The notes: generated by a model not told the origin, from the letters alone. A stretch of DNA of 64,000 nucleotides from Bugula neritina (GCA_964035545.1 OZ037769.1:5886429-5950428); one strand, 5' to 3'. Shown: positions 14,054 through 27,800, counted from the first letter of the stretch. Made by a program: numbers and translations.

Positions 14054-15750
14054 AACAATTTGCTGGTGTGGAACTTTCTAATTTTGTTTACAATGAAGAT
14101 AGATTATAGGACATTATTCTTTATGTAAAGATTGTCAAGTTTTGTTATAATTAAGAACAGTTTTAGTTTCAATAAATCAGTTCAACATTATGGACATCAT
14201 TGCACAAACATTTTAATCTTTACTATCTACAAAGGTATCTGATGGACTACTTAAAAATACAAAACTATGCTCCAGATACACAATGCACTGACCAGCAAAG
14301 TTAAAATGAGTTGGAGATGTAAAACATAATATCTTGTTCAAGGCTTTTCCCTGCTGTTGGAACCTTCTACTTCAGAACACTGAATTGAACAAACATATGT
14401 AGATATATGAAACTTTGCAAAAAATAATAATGTGAAATTAGTTGCTAAGTATCACATTGCTAATAAATACAGCATTGTGTAATGTTTTATTTAATTTTTT
14501 TTTGAGCCATTGGATCTATAGGCCCGCATAGTATTTACTATATTATAACTAATAAATTGCAGACACATTATGTCAGACCAGTTTCCATTTAAATAGAATA
14601 GTGTAGGCTATCAAATTTGTAGAAGTAAAAAACCGCATTCATATTTAGTAAAATACTTGCCTTTTTTTTCATGATGCCTCTACTGCTAAAAAGAGAAGTT
14701 TTTATCAATACAGCTCCATCAATCTGTATCCTGATGAAGCTAGTAGTTTAGGAACATTTGTGGGGGGGGGGGAGTGTAGGCTGAGCTGCAGTATAGGAAA
14801 AACCCCAACATATGTAATCTATTCAGCACATTATATGTATATTTATTCAAAAAAGGATTTAGAAAATGCTTTATGAAGAGATGAACAAAGTAAAAATTAA
14901 TGCTGGTGAAAGTAATATTATTACACCCATTAGAATTACTAGCAGCTATAGCATTAACATTATGTATTTTCATAAAAATGTGTCTAATTTATGCTACAAA
15001 GTTATTACTGCCAAAGGTTACAAAATTTACCAGTCACATTCATGCAGCTGGCGGAGAATAACTAACTTTCACTTGCAATAAATATTATATAATATATTGA
15101 TAATTATTGGAATCATAATTATATTTATTGTTATGATCATTATGATTATAATTATTTAATATTATCTTTATGTTTGTATTTAAAGTTGTTCCTTAAATTA
15201 AAAGTTGTTTAAGTTTTATAAATTTATTATAATTATATTTCTGTATAAGTATTAGTATAATTAAATTATTATAATTTATATTTTATTATTTATATTTATT
15301 TCACTTTTTATTTCAAGACCAGCAGTTCAAATTGAAATTAATACTTGTGTCGTTTGCTTTATATTATAACTTACAAGTATAACTATTAACATAATAATAT
15401 TACATTTGCTATTAGTATTACTATGAATATAAATATTTATATTAATATAGCTATCGGTATAACTTATAGTTATAGTTATACTTATAGTTATAACTAATAT
15501 AACTATAAGTATAAGTATTAGTTTCGAAACTGATCCTGCTCCGTAACATTAACATACTGATACTGTCATATGATTATCATTATGACTAATAATAGTATTA
15601 ATAAATATAACCATTGAATATTATTAATAATAGTTCACCAATAGGCGATAGTCATAGACTTAGAGTGAGAGTCAATGTCATAGAAATAGAGTTAGACTAG
15701 TGACACTCATACTGATACTGATACTCATACTGTGATTCACTTTCAGTTAC

Positions 15751-16630
15751 AAATTTCAAAACTTGGTTTTACGTAGACAACTACTAACCTATAATTCATC
15801 ACAAAACGGTTGAAAATCATCATTTACTGCATATTTAAGAGTAATTTTCTGGTAGTGTGGTCGACATGATAATTGAAATTAAAATAGGGAAAATAATTAT
15901 TTTGTGATTTACAGCAAGTTACAAACTAGCGAAATGAAATAGTCCATTTGAAAACAGTTAAATTAGTTACCTTTCTTGATGTTGCGTAGCTAACGTTAGT
16001 TATTAGTAGCCGCCCGAAGAGTAACATTCATGTGATTTGAGCTACGAATAACGAGAATCTGCGACAAACCCGCTTCTTAATAACTTTACGCGATATAAAC
16101 TCACGCTACAATTGGGCTATTTTGCCATCCCCACGTCACGGAGGGCACGCTCGCGGGCAAGTCTGGGCAAGTCTAAGACACCTAATATGACCACTTTTAC
16201 TTACATTTTTGTAGTGTTTTCGTATAAGAAATTGGGTAAAATGCTGATAAAACAGTTGAAAAGCATGCAAACTTTTGCTCAAATGTAATAAATAACCTGG
16301 AAGCTTACCGCCTTTAACGATACTCGAATTAATTGCATTTTCTACACTACCGGATCGTTAGAGATCATTTTGGAAGTTGTCTTCTTCAGTATAAGATTGG
16401 GTTTAGTTGCTTTTCTGGCTTTACCATCTTCACATGAGGTTTTAATAATTTCCAAATAATCAACTTATTTTAATCTGCTGAAGTATTAGCGCATCATTTT
16501 GATAACCATGACACAATTAACAAAGCATTTTACCAAGTTGGTTAGCTGGTAGTCACAACAATATAAAAGCTATTCTTCACTAATATAAATGTGCTATAGG
16601 CTTATGAATTTCCATTAATGGGCATAAAAA
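15751..16630. other. CpG-containing non-coding stretch
   Basis: At 15990-16170 there is a local cluster of CpG-rich sequence, including cacgtcacgg and ctcgcgggcaag, unusual for this window. It could be a promoter or a young repeat, but I cannot tie it to a gene. The rest up to the nuclear-protein 3'UTR shows nothing coding. Confidence 0.4.
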
Positions 16631-16645
16631 ATTGATAAACATTTT

Positions 16646-16651
16646 TTATTA
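16646..16651 (-). terminator. Polyadenylation signal AATAAA
   Basis: AATAAA on the minus strand about 275 bp beyond the stop codon of the basic nuclear protein; a plausible 3' end for that transcript. Confidence 0.45.
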
Positions 16652-16925
16652 TGACCAATAACAAATATATTACACCAATCAGGCAGTTTCACGCAACATA
16701 ATTATTCCAGCATTTGAAAATAGATAAAGCACAATATTATTCCAATGTCAACTAATCGGTGTTTGCAGGTTACTAAAACACAGAGAAAACCCCACCAACA
16801 AATGTATATTTTATAATGAAACAACAGAAATTTGCACTGAAAACACTAGTCAGCCTTATCGGTGATGAGCAAGGAACGAGAATAATTCGACGAAGAATCT
16901 CCAAGAAGTAGCAGCTGAAGAGGCA

Positions 16926-19900
16926 TTACTTTGTTCTCTAAAAATATCAAATAACAAAAACTTAAATAAAGTCAAATTGATTGATACTTTCAGGAAGTTA
17001 AGAAACATGTGCCTTAAATAATATCCAATTTGACCAAAATCTGACTATGCAATCTGTATTGACCTCTTACTGTTGATTCTAACAAAACTAATTATGCGTT
17101 TGTCGATAATTTTAGCAAAAAAAAAAACAAACAAGGACACCAATGCAGTAAACAGTAATCTTGTCGCAGTGATAAACATGACCAGTTCCAGATCAATTGG
17201 TAAACTCTATTGAACCTCCATATAATTTATTAAAAGACTCTAAATGGACAGATCTAAAATCTGAGAGTCAAATATAGAGAGTATTTAGATATCAAAACAA
17301 ATTGTCATTTAAAAAGAGGAGAGCAGTTGCAGTAAGTGAACCGCAATACTAAATGTCAGAGAGAGCACAACTACTGTTTGCTACAGACAGAAATAACTGA
17401 CCTTCCTTAGAGGTCGAGACTCATCAGGAGTTGCATCCATCACACTACGCCTCTTCTTCACAGCACTACAAGTCATCAATAAGAAACACAACTACATTTA
17501 AGTCATTGTCTCAGCTTTGGTTAAAGAATTTTCTTTACACACTTAATTTATGCAGTAATAAAATATTCATATACATATTAGCTATCATCTATAGACTGTT
17601 CAAGGGTTGTATGTTCGAACAACTTTGCTTTATAATAAACTTTGTGCTCATGTTGATTGCATTTTCGTTCTAGCCCTAGAGTCCAAGGCATTATACAACT
17701 AATAACAATTGTAAATGACTTTCATTGCATATTATTTTTGGAGGCTGTAACACACAGTCTAATCACTGAGCTGCCTAGAAGGGTTAAAGTTAATACATAA
17801 TATATATATATATATATATATATATTTATTATATTACACTGTAAAGGAGACTCACCTGGCTGAACTTCTAGTTCGCAGAGAGTAGGTGCTGGCATTGGTA
17901 GAAACAGAGCTGGCAGAGTCATGTCTGGTGCGACGAGTGGGACGGGCCGCTAGCATCTCCCCCGACTTACTTTCAGGTTTCAGAGTAGACTTTGAGGAAG
18001 TAGCGCTTTGTTCCTTCTGCATTGATATGGATAACACAACTTTATAGTAGGCCTATATACAGCGTATCAGCAATGTGTTCTTGAAAGTTGTAACGCAATA
18101 TTCAATATTATGCATTGCATGATAATGAATATTGCGTTACAACTTCCAAAAACATGCAAAAAACAATCAAGCATGGTAGTATGGATGTAAATGAAAATGG
18201 TACCTATACTAATTAGAAATAACCACCTGGAAATCTTATATTAGTATGGATAGTCAAACATGGGTGATACCGGTAACAGTTCACTTTATACACAAGTAAG
18301 TTCTTTCTAATGATGCAACCTGATTGTACAAGTTGAACTTTACAGTATTTCATGACAACTGCCTGAAAACCAACTTTAACTTTTCATTTATAAACTTTTC
18401 AAACAAATTCAGCGTAATTTTTTTCCTATCTATGTTTGATGTGAAGAGACGGAATAATAATTGACCTTGTTCTCGTCACTCTCAATTACTTCAGATGGCC
18501 TTTGGCGCAACTTCCTCCTAGTGGCTACCCAGGATTCTACTCTAGCGCCTGTTTCACTCTACAGAGACAGCCGTACTAGTATTGAATGTTATAGTAAGAA
18601 GAGATTAAGAGCAACGCTGTGCAGTCTATAACGCTTGGCATACAATGCATATATTTGAATAGATCATTGTCACCTAAGAAACTCTAGCAATGTTTATATT
18701 CTTCTCTCATCTTAAGAGCTAATAAAAAGCGAAACCACAAGATGAAGGAGTGAAATGAATCATTCAAAAATATACGTTTTAAATACTAAAGATGTGCCAA
18801 AAATTTATTAGGTGATATACACACCTGTCTTAGCCATTTAATATATAAATCACTATTAGATAAAGAGAGTGAGGTTTCGCAAGTTTCATGAGGCTATCAT
18901 GAGATTTCAATGAAACTAAGACAGCAAGAGAGAAACGACTCTTTTAAAAATCCAAACTGCATATAATTAAACATAACTGAATATGACAAGCTATGTAGTT
19001 TTAACAATGAGCTATGTTCTAAAAGATAGTTTATACCTCTGATACGTCAGATAATCCTTCCAATTTACTAGCTTGCAGTTGAGCAGCCTTTTTCTTGCCA
19101 GACTTGCTCAATTTCTCATCATCCTCACTACTACTCTCATCTGAGCTGATCTGAAGGGTAGAAATATTTCCATCATCACACTATTCGCACCAACTTACAC
19201 TTTAGATGAGAATATCAAGAATGTACCCATACTGATCATTTAAAAGTTGACTTACAATACGTGGAGTATCCCTGCGCCATCCAGTTGCAACTGCAAGTTT
19301 AGGAGATATGAAGCTGGAGCTGCCATCTGAACTTTCCGACTCCTTAGTTTTACGCACACTTCTCCCTTTCTGCATTTCTTCCCTGCCAGCTTCAGCCTAG
19401 TAATTCACATAGTTTACTCAGCCGTGAACATAAATTAAAAAACCCAAAGTATTGATGCCAAATAAGAAATGCTAGATTACCTTAGACTTAGTCCTAACGC
19501 CAGTAAACTGTTTACTTCTACGAGTTACTCTAGGAGCAGCGACTTTTTCTGTTCTGTGGGCGGAGCCAGCCTCACTGTCAGACTTCAAAGGAGACTTGGA
19601 CTTTTCTGGAGACTCAGCTGGCTTTAGAGTTGCAGACGACCGACTGCCAACGAATGAGTCATCACTGTCAGCACAAACAAACGTGGCATCACCTCGAGAA
19701 GATTTCTTTTTAGCCGTAGAAGTCCTTGACCCAAGAAGAGGATTCGTGCTGCGCCTCGCTGACCTTTTAATTGGCGTAGCGGCAGAAGCCTTGGTTCCTC
19801 GACTTCTAGTAACTCGGTCACTCACAACCGACCCTTCACAGTCAGAGGGCAGCGTTTCAAGACTCACAGAAGGTAACTTCACAAAGGTAGAGTCTGCTAC

Positions 19901-20371
19901 TTTGGACTGGGGTTTGGCTGGTGTCTTCACCCGTCTGTCAGTTTTAGCGTTCGAGCCTTTACCACGTCTGCTTCTAGAGGTACGACTTACAGTCAAAGAC
20001 TCGTCGCTTTCTGGATCTAAGGATTCTGTGTGTTCATCAATCTCCGTCACAGATTTCACAAGAGATTTAGCAGCAGTCCTTCTACTAGATCTCCGCGCTG
20101 ATGAATAGTGTATTGGCGTATATTCCTCGCTAAGTGATGGTGGACCAGAGACATTCTCAGAGGATTGCGTATCTGCGTGGCTGGAACTAAGCGATGCTTT
20201 CTCTACTTTCTTCACAGTGGATACCGAGAGAGACGGTGTGAAGGTGTCGTCCGAGGAGAGCTCTTTTTCTGGTGATGGAATCATAGTTTCACAGCCAAGT
20301 TCGGTGGCATCTTCTTGCTTCTCTTCGTCTGCTTCAACATCCGAAGCTGCCATCTTGGAAGAAACATTCAT
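16926..20371 (-). CDS. Ser/Arg-rich basic chromatin-type protein (C-terminal half or separate gene)
   Basis: Seven exons join in phase: 20371-19481, 19396-19256, 19150-19037, 18558-18466, 18016-17856, 17465-17402 and 16937-16926 (RTK, stop), giving 491 aa. The first exon starts right at ATG after a cag acceptor, followed by SSKMAASDVEADEE. No folded domain is visible. The sequence is low-complexity, rich in Ser, Lys, Arg and Thr, with recurring TRSR/RRSxR and TP-KR motifs (VTRSRGTKAS, TPIKRSARRS), acidic Ser patches (SSDESSSEDDE) and bipartite nuclear-localisation-like ends (AVKKRRSVMD and PLRKRTK). This suggests a chromatin- or chromosome-associated protein under CDK-type phosphorylation, an inference from composition only. 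It probably continues the acidic protein directly upstream, but the exon ending at 21896 leaves phase 1 while this exon needs phase 0. So either an exon between them was missed, a weak donor is used, or this is its own gene. Confidence 0.72.
17800..17827. repeat. Short (TA)n microsatellite
   Basis: Pure TA repeat in the intron between the exons ending at 17856 and starting at 17465. Confidence 0.9.
18083..18147. repeat. Near-perfect palindrome (small foldback element)
   Basis: Arms gaaagttgtaacgcaatatt and, reversed and complemented, ggaagttgtaacgcaatatt meet at an atgcattgcat centre. It lies in an intron of the basic nuclear protein. Confidence 0.85.
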
Positions 20372-21895
20372 CTGCAATGACAACCATCTATATATAGTGT
20401 TAGATAAACAGACTCAGTTCAGTAAAACCACATACTTGGAACTTTTCTCATAAAACAACTTTCAAAGCAATCTGGATAGTGTTAATAACAACTTAAATTT
20501 TGATCTAAATTAAAAAAACATCTGACATTGAAAAAAGCACTAACTTTGCTATAGCAAGTTTAGCCTTTAAGCAACACCTGTGTTACCTAAGCAACAGACA
20601 TATTTGAAAAGAATTCAGAGAAATGTTTTGAAACCCGTTAGAAACTGCTCATCAAAACCTGAGCAATTTAACTTTTGGCATTACTTGAATAATTTTAATA
20701 TTTACAATCATGTTTTGCCTAAGCATGTTTGCCCTAAACAGAATGCCACCACCAATACATTTTTTAGCAAAACTTCAACAGAATTTTCAATGTGACTTGA
20801 TAACTAAAGATTCAAATTTCGGATTACTAACTTCATGCGCTAGATTAGCATATATCTACAACTATGACTACTAATGCTACTGTCACAATAACTACTACCA
20901 TTCAACACCATTACCACTATGGTAACATATATAATACTATATATTACTTATTTAATACTAGAAATACTTGTTCAATAAATATGAATTGTTTACAATAATA
21001 TATCAAATTATCTTGTGACTATGAATTCACTTTCGGCTTTAGGGCAATATCCAGTAAATTAAATATCTTCCTTAGAAACATTCAAATAATCAGAATAGAC
21101 TGCTAATTTAAACGACAGTTATTATTCAACCAAGAGTTTTGTCAATAAGTTCATCTAATTCAACTGTTTGCACTTATTAGTGTTTTAGACTAAATAAAAC
21201 AAACATGCTTAAATTTAAAATTCATCATTCATTTCACCGATTCCAACTATGGGGCACCCACCGAAGTTCGGATAAGAGAACTTCTGCCCACGTGCAACAC
21301 TTTAGTTCTTCGCTTTGATTGCCTGAGAGAGGCACTGTAACTTTGAGCTGTATTTGTAGGTGTGTGGATCAGATCTGTGAAAGAATTTCAACAACTACTG
21401 CTTAAACACTGAAGATTGACATATACATTGACGAGGTCGTGTAAGGTGATGGCTGGGTGTTTCTCATGCTTGAAAAGATTAATAAGAAAGTCAAAAAAGA
21501 TATCCTTCACCCTGATGATTACATTCTGCTAAGTAGCAGTAACACTGATGTAGAAAATGCACAAATTGTTTATAGAGTTTAAAATTCAAATAATGACTAT
21601 TTAAGTAGCAAGAGAACAGTTATAAAGTCAGTAAGTTTGTGTATTGATAGTGATCTCTCAACAGCTCATGTAACTATAAACTAAGTTCTATAAAAACTAG
21701 TATGACTAGTATTACAAAAATACATGAGTTATATAATGTCTTAACATGTCTGAAAGAACAGTACTGCCACTAACACTGCCAGCGTACTTTTATAATAAAG
21801 ACACTTGTATGATACATACACTATAAGAATACAACTTGAATTTTGAAATAAATCGACAGCAAATACTAAAGCAACAGGAAATGAATGAAGCTAAC
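20372..21895. other. Intron or intergenic gap between the two nuclear-protein parts
   Basis: Holds no convincing minus-strand exon, which leaves the phase mismatch between the flanking exons unresolved. It contains the coding-like relic at 21241-21580. Confidence 0.5.
21241..21580 (+). pseudogene. Broken coding-like relic
   Basis: One frame reads SNYGAPTEVRIRELLPTCNT then LVLRFDCLREAL before a stop. After further stops and a frame change it reads KINKKVKKDILHPDDYILLS. The local composition is less AT-rich than its surroundings. It looks like a degraded mobile-element or retrocopy fragment; the family is not recognised. Confidence 0.4.
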
Positions 21896-24800
21896 CTTCA
21901 ACTGCAGGTGTAGACTGACTTCTGCCATCAGATTTTGGCGTTTTGACACTACCGGCAGGTGCTTGAAATTCAGTTGCAGGTGTTTGAGTCATGATGGTAG
22001 TATCAGTGACAGGTGATGGCTGCTCTAATTTTGAAGTTCCAGGTGTTTTCACACTATCAACAAATTAATTATAATGACAGTTTGCTCAACACAAATCTGT
22101 TCAAGTCAGTAAAGAACTTTCTTGTAAAAATAGCCAATTATTGAACAAGAATAACGATGAGCTTATCAGCATGGGACAAACCTTGGAGCGAAAGGGGAAC
22201 GCAATGTTTTCTCGTCATCTTCCACGTCAACCTCCATGGGCTCCTGCCAAAACATTTACGTTTACAACATCTTGCAGAAAACAATAGACCGAAACAATTC
22301 CCAAAAGCTATTTCTGAAGAAGATGCAAGTTGCTAGTCAACAAAATTACATAAAACTAAAAACTACGTTCAACTTACAGGAATCTGAGTTTCATGTACAT
22401 CTTCCACAGTATCTCTATCCGTTTCACTTTTATCGCCAGCTTCTATAGAAAATAGAAATACACTAGTTAGTAGAAAATGTAATAGTCAGCTTAACCTGTG
22501 AATAAACATTAGCCCTTAGCAATATTGGCGAGCATGGTAAATGTAAAAAATAGAACATAAAGTTTTAATAATACAAATGAGAAGGAACTATTAAATTGGC
22601 ATTTCAACAACAAAATGGCGAAAGCTTGCAATTTTCACCCAAACTAGACGTTTGCATTCTTTCTGCTATGACCACAAGAACAAGGAGCAAGAATATAACG
22701 TGTGTTCAATGAATCAGTCAAGTCAAAATGAAAATACAGAAACCAAGGCAGGGTTTAGCTCAATTACATACAATAAAAATCCTCATTAACAATACTACAT
22801 AAGATCATGAAACGATATTAAAAGACACAACGCCATGACAGAAGTACACATGGAACTATCTCTTTCTCCCCAGTCCATAGCAAATACAAAGCTTTATGTA
22901 ACAGTGTGTTGTAAGCTGAGTTTTTATTGGCCGGCTGTTGCAAGCAATTCATCTTTTATACCAGTATCTCGCCCTGGTGAATCTCAACACCACTGATAGG
23001 TCAGCAGGAGAACGACAAACAGGAAACACTAGCCTTAGCTTTTCGTACAGTGAGTTAGGGGAGCTTCATTGGTGCCGAGCAAAAATATTAGGAACTATAC
23101 TAGTACTAGTGGTGCAGCTTTCCTGGTTAAACTCAATACACAAAAAATAAAGTGTGTAACTTGGCATCTACACAAAGTGTGTATATATAACATGCAGGTA
23201 GATTTATAGAATATATTAGCTTTATAACTGATCACTTGATGTTGTGAAAACACATTTGAAATAGAGACTTTAGGTGTACAAGAAACACACCTGTTAATTC
23301 AGTTGCAGTGACAGCTACTTCAGGAGAAGATGGAGAATCTGGTTGCTTAGCAACTGGAGAAGCAGTTGGTTGCTTAGCAACTGGAGAATCTGGTTGCTTA
23401 GCAACTGGAGAAGCAGTTGGTTGCTTAGCAACTGGAGACTTTGTGGAAGAAGCTTTAGAGTCATCCAATGCTGAACTCATTTCTAATTCTATTTCTGATT
23501 CTGCATCATCCAAAACAATAACATCAGGTTTGCTACCTTCTAATTCCAATAACTCTGATGTATTCTCTTTGCTTGGAGAATTTTTATTTTCTTCTTCTGT
23601 ATGGCTTGGATCAAGAGGTTCAGCTTTCACAAATGAGTGAGAGGAATCTAAAAGACAATTTTCCAACACATTTTTCGAGAAAAAAGATTACAATACTGTT
23701 GATTGCCGTAAACAATTCACTTGTTGACTAAAATATGGTCAGGTTAGAGATCCTTGAAAATGGAGCTTTCTAGTGCAACATAAGGTTAGTGAATACTAAA
23801 TGACCAGACATAAATCGAGGAACATACCCAATACAGAGGATCCATCTGGATCCAGTCCGGTTCCCCACAGAGTTGTTTCGAGGTCTTCTTGACCAGAGTG
23901 AAGAGATGTGTCTGAATTTCCACCAGCCGTTTTCTCTTCCTCATTGTTCATATTATCCAGATCTTCAGCTTCCATTTCTTCATTATCTGATGGCTCTTGA
24001 TCGCATGGGTCTTCCTGTTCACCACTCTCAGCCTCTCCATCTTGAGCATCTTCTTTGTCACTGTCAGCATCATCTTTATGCATGTTAGCACTCTCTTTAT
24101 CACTGTTAGCGTCTTCTTTATCACTGCTAGCACCAGCTTTATCATTGTCTACATCATCTTTACCATTGTCTGCATCATCTTTATCCATTTCAACATAATC
24201 TTTATCCATGTCTGCACTCTCTTCATCACTGCTAGCACCAGCTTTATCATTGTCTACATCATCTTTACCATTGTCTGCATCATCTTTATCCATTTCAACA
24301 TAATCTTTATCCATGTCTGCACTCTCTTCATCACTGTTAGCACCAGCTATATCACTGTTATCACCCTCTTTATCCATGTCTGAATCGTCTTTATCACTGT
24401 CAGCCATTTCTTCATCCTCCTGGGCTTCTTCCCTGTCACTCTGAGCCTCATCTTCATTCTCAATTGCATCCTGGGAACTTTGAGAGGCTGTGCTTGGCGG
24501 ATCTTGCTCATTACTCTCAGCATTTCTGTTACCGCTTTGATCTTGCTCTCCGTCATTTCTCTCTGGATCACCCTCCTCCATCTCTACCTGCACAACAGTT
24601 TCTTCGGTGTCCATCTCTGCCGAATCACCGGCCGAGCAATCACTAGTACTACGTTGCACCACAACTGGTGCTTGCCTTGAGCCTGTGCTTTCTTGCTTTT
24701 CATTGGTTGAACCACTTTTACCTTTATTCAAGCCACTTGTAGTGGGGCCATCTGCAAAAATTTTTGTGCACTTTTGTATTTGAAGTTCATTTCATTTTCT

Positions 24801-27800
24801 AAATAATTTTTCATTTAATTACCCAAAGTTTTTTTAAATACAAAAAATAATTGTCAGGTAAATTTCTAAAAATAATTAAAATGAATTGAAACCCACAAAA
24901 AACAACTTTTATAGACCAAAAAACCTAATCCTTTTTTTTAAATTTTACCACGGAATTACAAAACCCAGGACTAGAAGATTTGCATGTCCAAGTTTACCTG
25001 AGTTGTTGTATGTGTTGGCAGGATTCTCAGGTTGATCTTGTGAAATTGGACCATAGTCCAGAAAACTAATGTGTTCAAGCATGCTATTGCTTTCCTCTAC
25101 AATTAGAAATCTGCGGTATCAAAGAATGATGTTGATTGCATGTCAATCACGTGTATGCATGCAAGCCGTGGCTTTTACAAGATAGTAAAATTTGGTATAA
25201 CAAAGACAAATTTATAGGCCTACCTATATTGCAAAGCTTGAGCAATTTCAAAACCATAGAGCACAAAAAACAATAAAATTACTCTGTGTGTGACTAATAT
25301 ATGAAATGCTGACCAGAATTTAGCATATTTTTCACCACAAGAACTTCCAATTCTCTACATTTAGTATATTATACACATAAAACTTATATCAATTACTACT
25401 TTGTTACTATCTTTGTAAGTAGTCATCTCCAAGGTTAAACCATACGAAAGTCACAACCCTGTTTGCTTAGATTTGTTTCTTAACCAGATAAGATGTGTTA
25501 AAAGCTTTGCTTCTCTTGTTTATATAGCTATAGAAATGCTGTCATTTTTTGAAAATAGATATAAATAATGACCATTGTTGGTAATGTTTAGTACTAAACA
25601 ACATACCAATAGTTAACATGCCTTTTCTATTGTCCAAACATTCAGACGCACCAGTTTCTTTGGAGGTCGAAGTAGCTGATGATTTATTCTTAGGTGTGAT
25701 CGCATCATTCTACAACACAAGATGTCTTAAAAATCTGGATTTGCTTTTTAATAAAAGAAGTTCAAATGATCCGTAAATATTTGCTCTATGTGATGAATTA
25801 CACTAAAAAAGCTCATGTGTTAAGGTGGACCAACAGATACTACGGAACAGGAAACAAGATGGGTCACCTGATACCAACGTGGATCAACGATTGAAGATGT
25901 GATACCAATAGGGTAAGCTCTACCCGAAGGTTAACAATTTAAGCACTAAGTACACACTATAGACAAATTCAGCTTCTACTCCAGAACTTTTAGCTTCAGA
26001 ACAGAATGAAGCATACTATGAAAGGGCCAAATATAAGTTACATGATAAAAAACTGGTTGAAAAGCAAAAAGTAGTGAAATGCACTTGTTATTCAACTATC
26101 TCAATCAGATTAGTAAGGACTTATAGACTTGTGCATTGCTTGATTTATAAAGAGTTGTTGTTGGACTTGATAAAGTATAACAAACACCGTTTCTTTGCGT
26201 GTTCCCAGACTGTATTATTAAAACCACATGGCAACAAGAACTTATTGCTAAGCCTAGGGCCACACGGTGCGTATTTTCGCATGCGAAAATTGAAATCACA
26301 AGTAGCAAAGGTGTCCACTGTAGCGTCAGTGATGCGTGATAAATAAAGCATTCATTTTTAAATCGCACTCGCTTTCAATAAAACGCAATTTACTGGAATG
26401 TAGCAATAAATAAAGGAATTGGGCTCGCTGAATAACTACCAGCCAATTAGGTGACGACAACAGAGACGATTCGCACTTGCGTTAAAAATGCAGAGCGACA
26501 AGTGCGAATGTTTTCTCAACGACACCTTTGCTACTCGTGATTTCAATTTTCGCATGTGAAAATACGCACCGTGTGGCCCTAGGCTAACAACAAACTGCTG
26601 ATATATGTGTAATTTACCCGACAACATAATTGAGCCATGGACAAATGAAAGACCAGTTTGAGAGTTTACCAAAATAGACTTACTTTCAGGAACACCTTCT
26701 CAAGGACTGTCAAGAGGTTCGCCAAATCAACCTCCGTGTAGATGGTGTATGTTATGCGCTGTTTGTTCACACTGAGTAAATCGTACAAGTTCTCGTCAAA
26801 TGGACGAATAAACTCAAGATAGCCTGCCCCGGGATCAACCCTTAGTGCCAACTGCAAATCAACATTCAATCAAACCTAGTAAAAAGACTGTAAAACCTTT
26901 AATTACCAAAATATTTTTTTCAATCAAATATAAATTAAAATACTTCAATGTCTTTATAAAATTGAAGTATTTACTTAAAGAAATGCTTGATAAAATATTT
27001 CAAAATAAAATCTTGGAAGTTTCCAGAGGAGAAAGCGCAGTAACGCGGGGGTTCACCTCTTGAATCTTTGCTTCTGGTAGTGATATGTCTCTCCGCTTGA
27101 GTTGGATATGTTTACAAAGAGCCATATAAGATGTATAGCCGGCATGGGTCCAGGGTAATTTGGTTTTACTTAGCTTCTTGATTAACAACCTACAATCAGC
27201 GCACGCTTCAGTCAAAGTCTCCTGTCTACTAACCAAAAATCTAATTTCACGCACAATAGTTGAGCAGGAGAGACAATTACCAAATAAAAATGCTCGTACA
27301 ATTATTTCGCAGTATATAGGGCACGTTATACGATAATCTAAGTTGATCGTGAAAGAACGTAGACAAATGTTGTGAAAATGTAAAAGAGCATTTTAGCATA
27401 TCAAGCTGCTTCTAAAGACTATCACATTCCCCAATATTCACAACTGTTATATGCCAATGACGATATTTTAGACAAGCTCAGTTATTATAGAGACCATGAG
27501 AGATAACTTAAAGGAAGAATATATGACAAGTGCATATTAAATGTTGAATTTTATAGAATCATGTAAGTCATGATGTGAGCTTGTACCCAACACAAGTTGG
27601 TGAAAGGAACACAACTTCTCAGGACATGACAAAGTACAGCAAATTCCCAACAAACCATGTAACACAGTAGAAAATTAAGTGTACGCTTGAATGATGACCT
27701 AATTACACACAAGAGCAAGTAATGAAACCTAAGTAGAGTGTAAATAGTAAGTAGGCTCACAGCGAGAGTTTAATGTGATCTGGGGTCACATCTTCAAGAT

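Larger units (their letters stand above)
10140..15750. repeat. Degenerate trinucleotide-rich region
   Basis: Several kilobases enriched in AAT/ATT, AGT/ACT and ATG/CAT triplets in drifting runs such as agtattactattag. The cleanest block is 10561-10617, where about eight AGT units pass into ACT units and back to AGT, making a self-complementary hairpin. Apart from TMX2 exon 1, the foldback at 11255 and the relic near 13.5-14.05 kb, I see no genes. It looks like old decayed microsatellite sequence. Confidence 0.8.

Noticed and set aside
19596-20108. Plus-strand open frame of 170 residues
   Set aside because: It is opposite the basic nuclear-protein exon, whose in-phase joins to six further exons show the minus strand is coding.
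16926-20371. A Myb-type telomere-binding domain at the C-terminus of the nuclear protein
   Set aside because: Considered because of a helical N-terminus and basic C-terminus, but no exon encodes the Trp-spaced Myb helices.
23997-24383. Plus-strand Ile/Phe-rich open frame
   Set aside because: It is the antisense of the Asp-rich repeat exon; the minus strand has matching splice sites and phases.
26074-26368. Open frames near 26.1-26.4 kb
   Set aside because: They run into the MITE terminus and have no splice context; the similar protein strings on both strands come from its inverted repeats.
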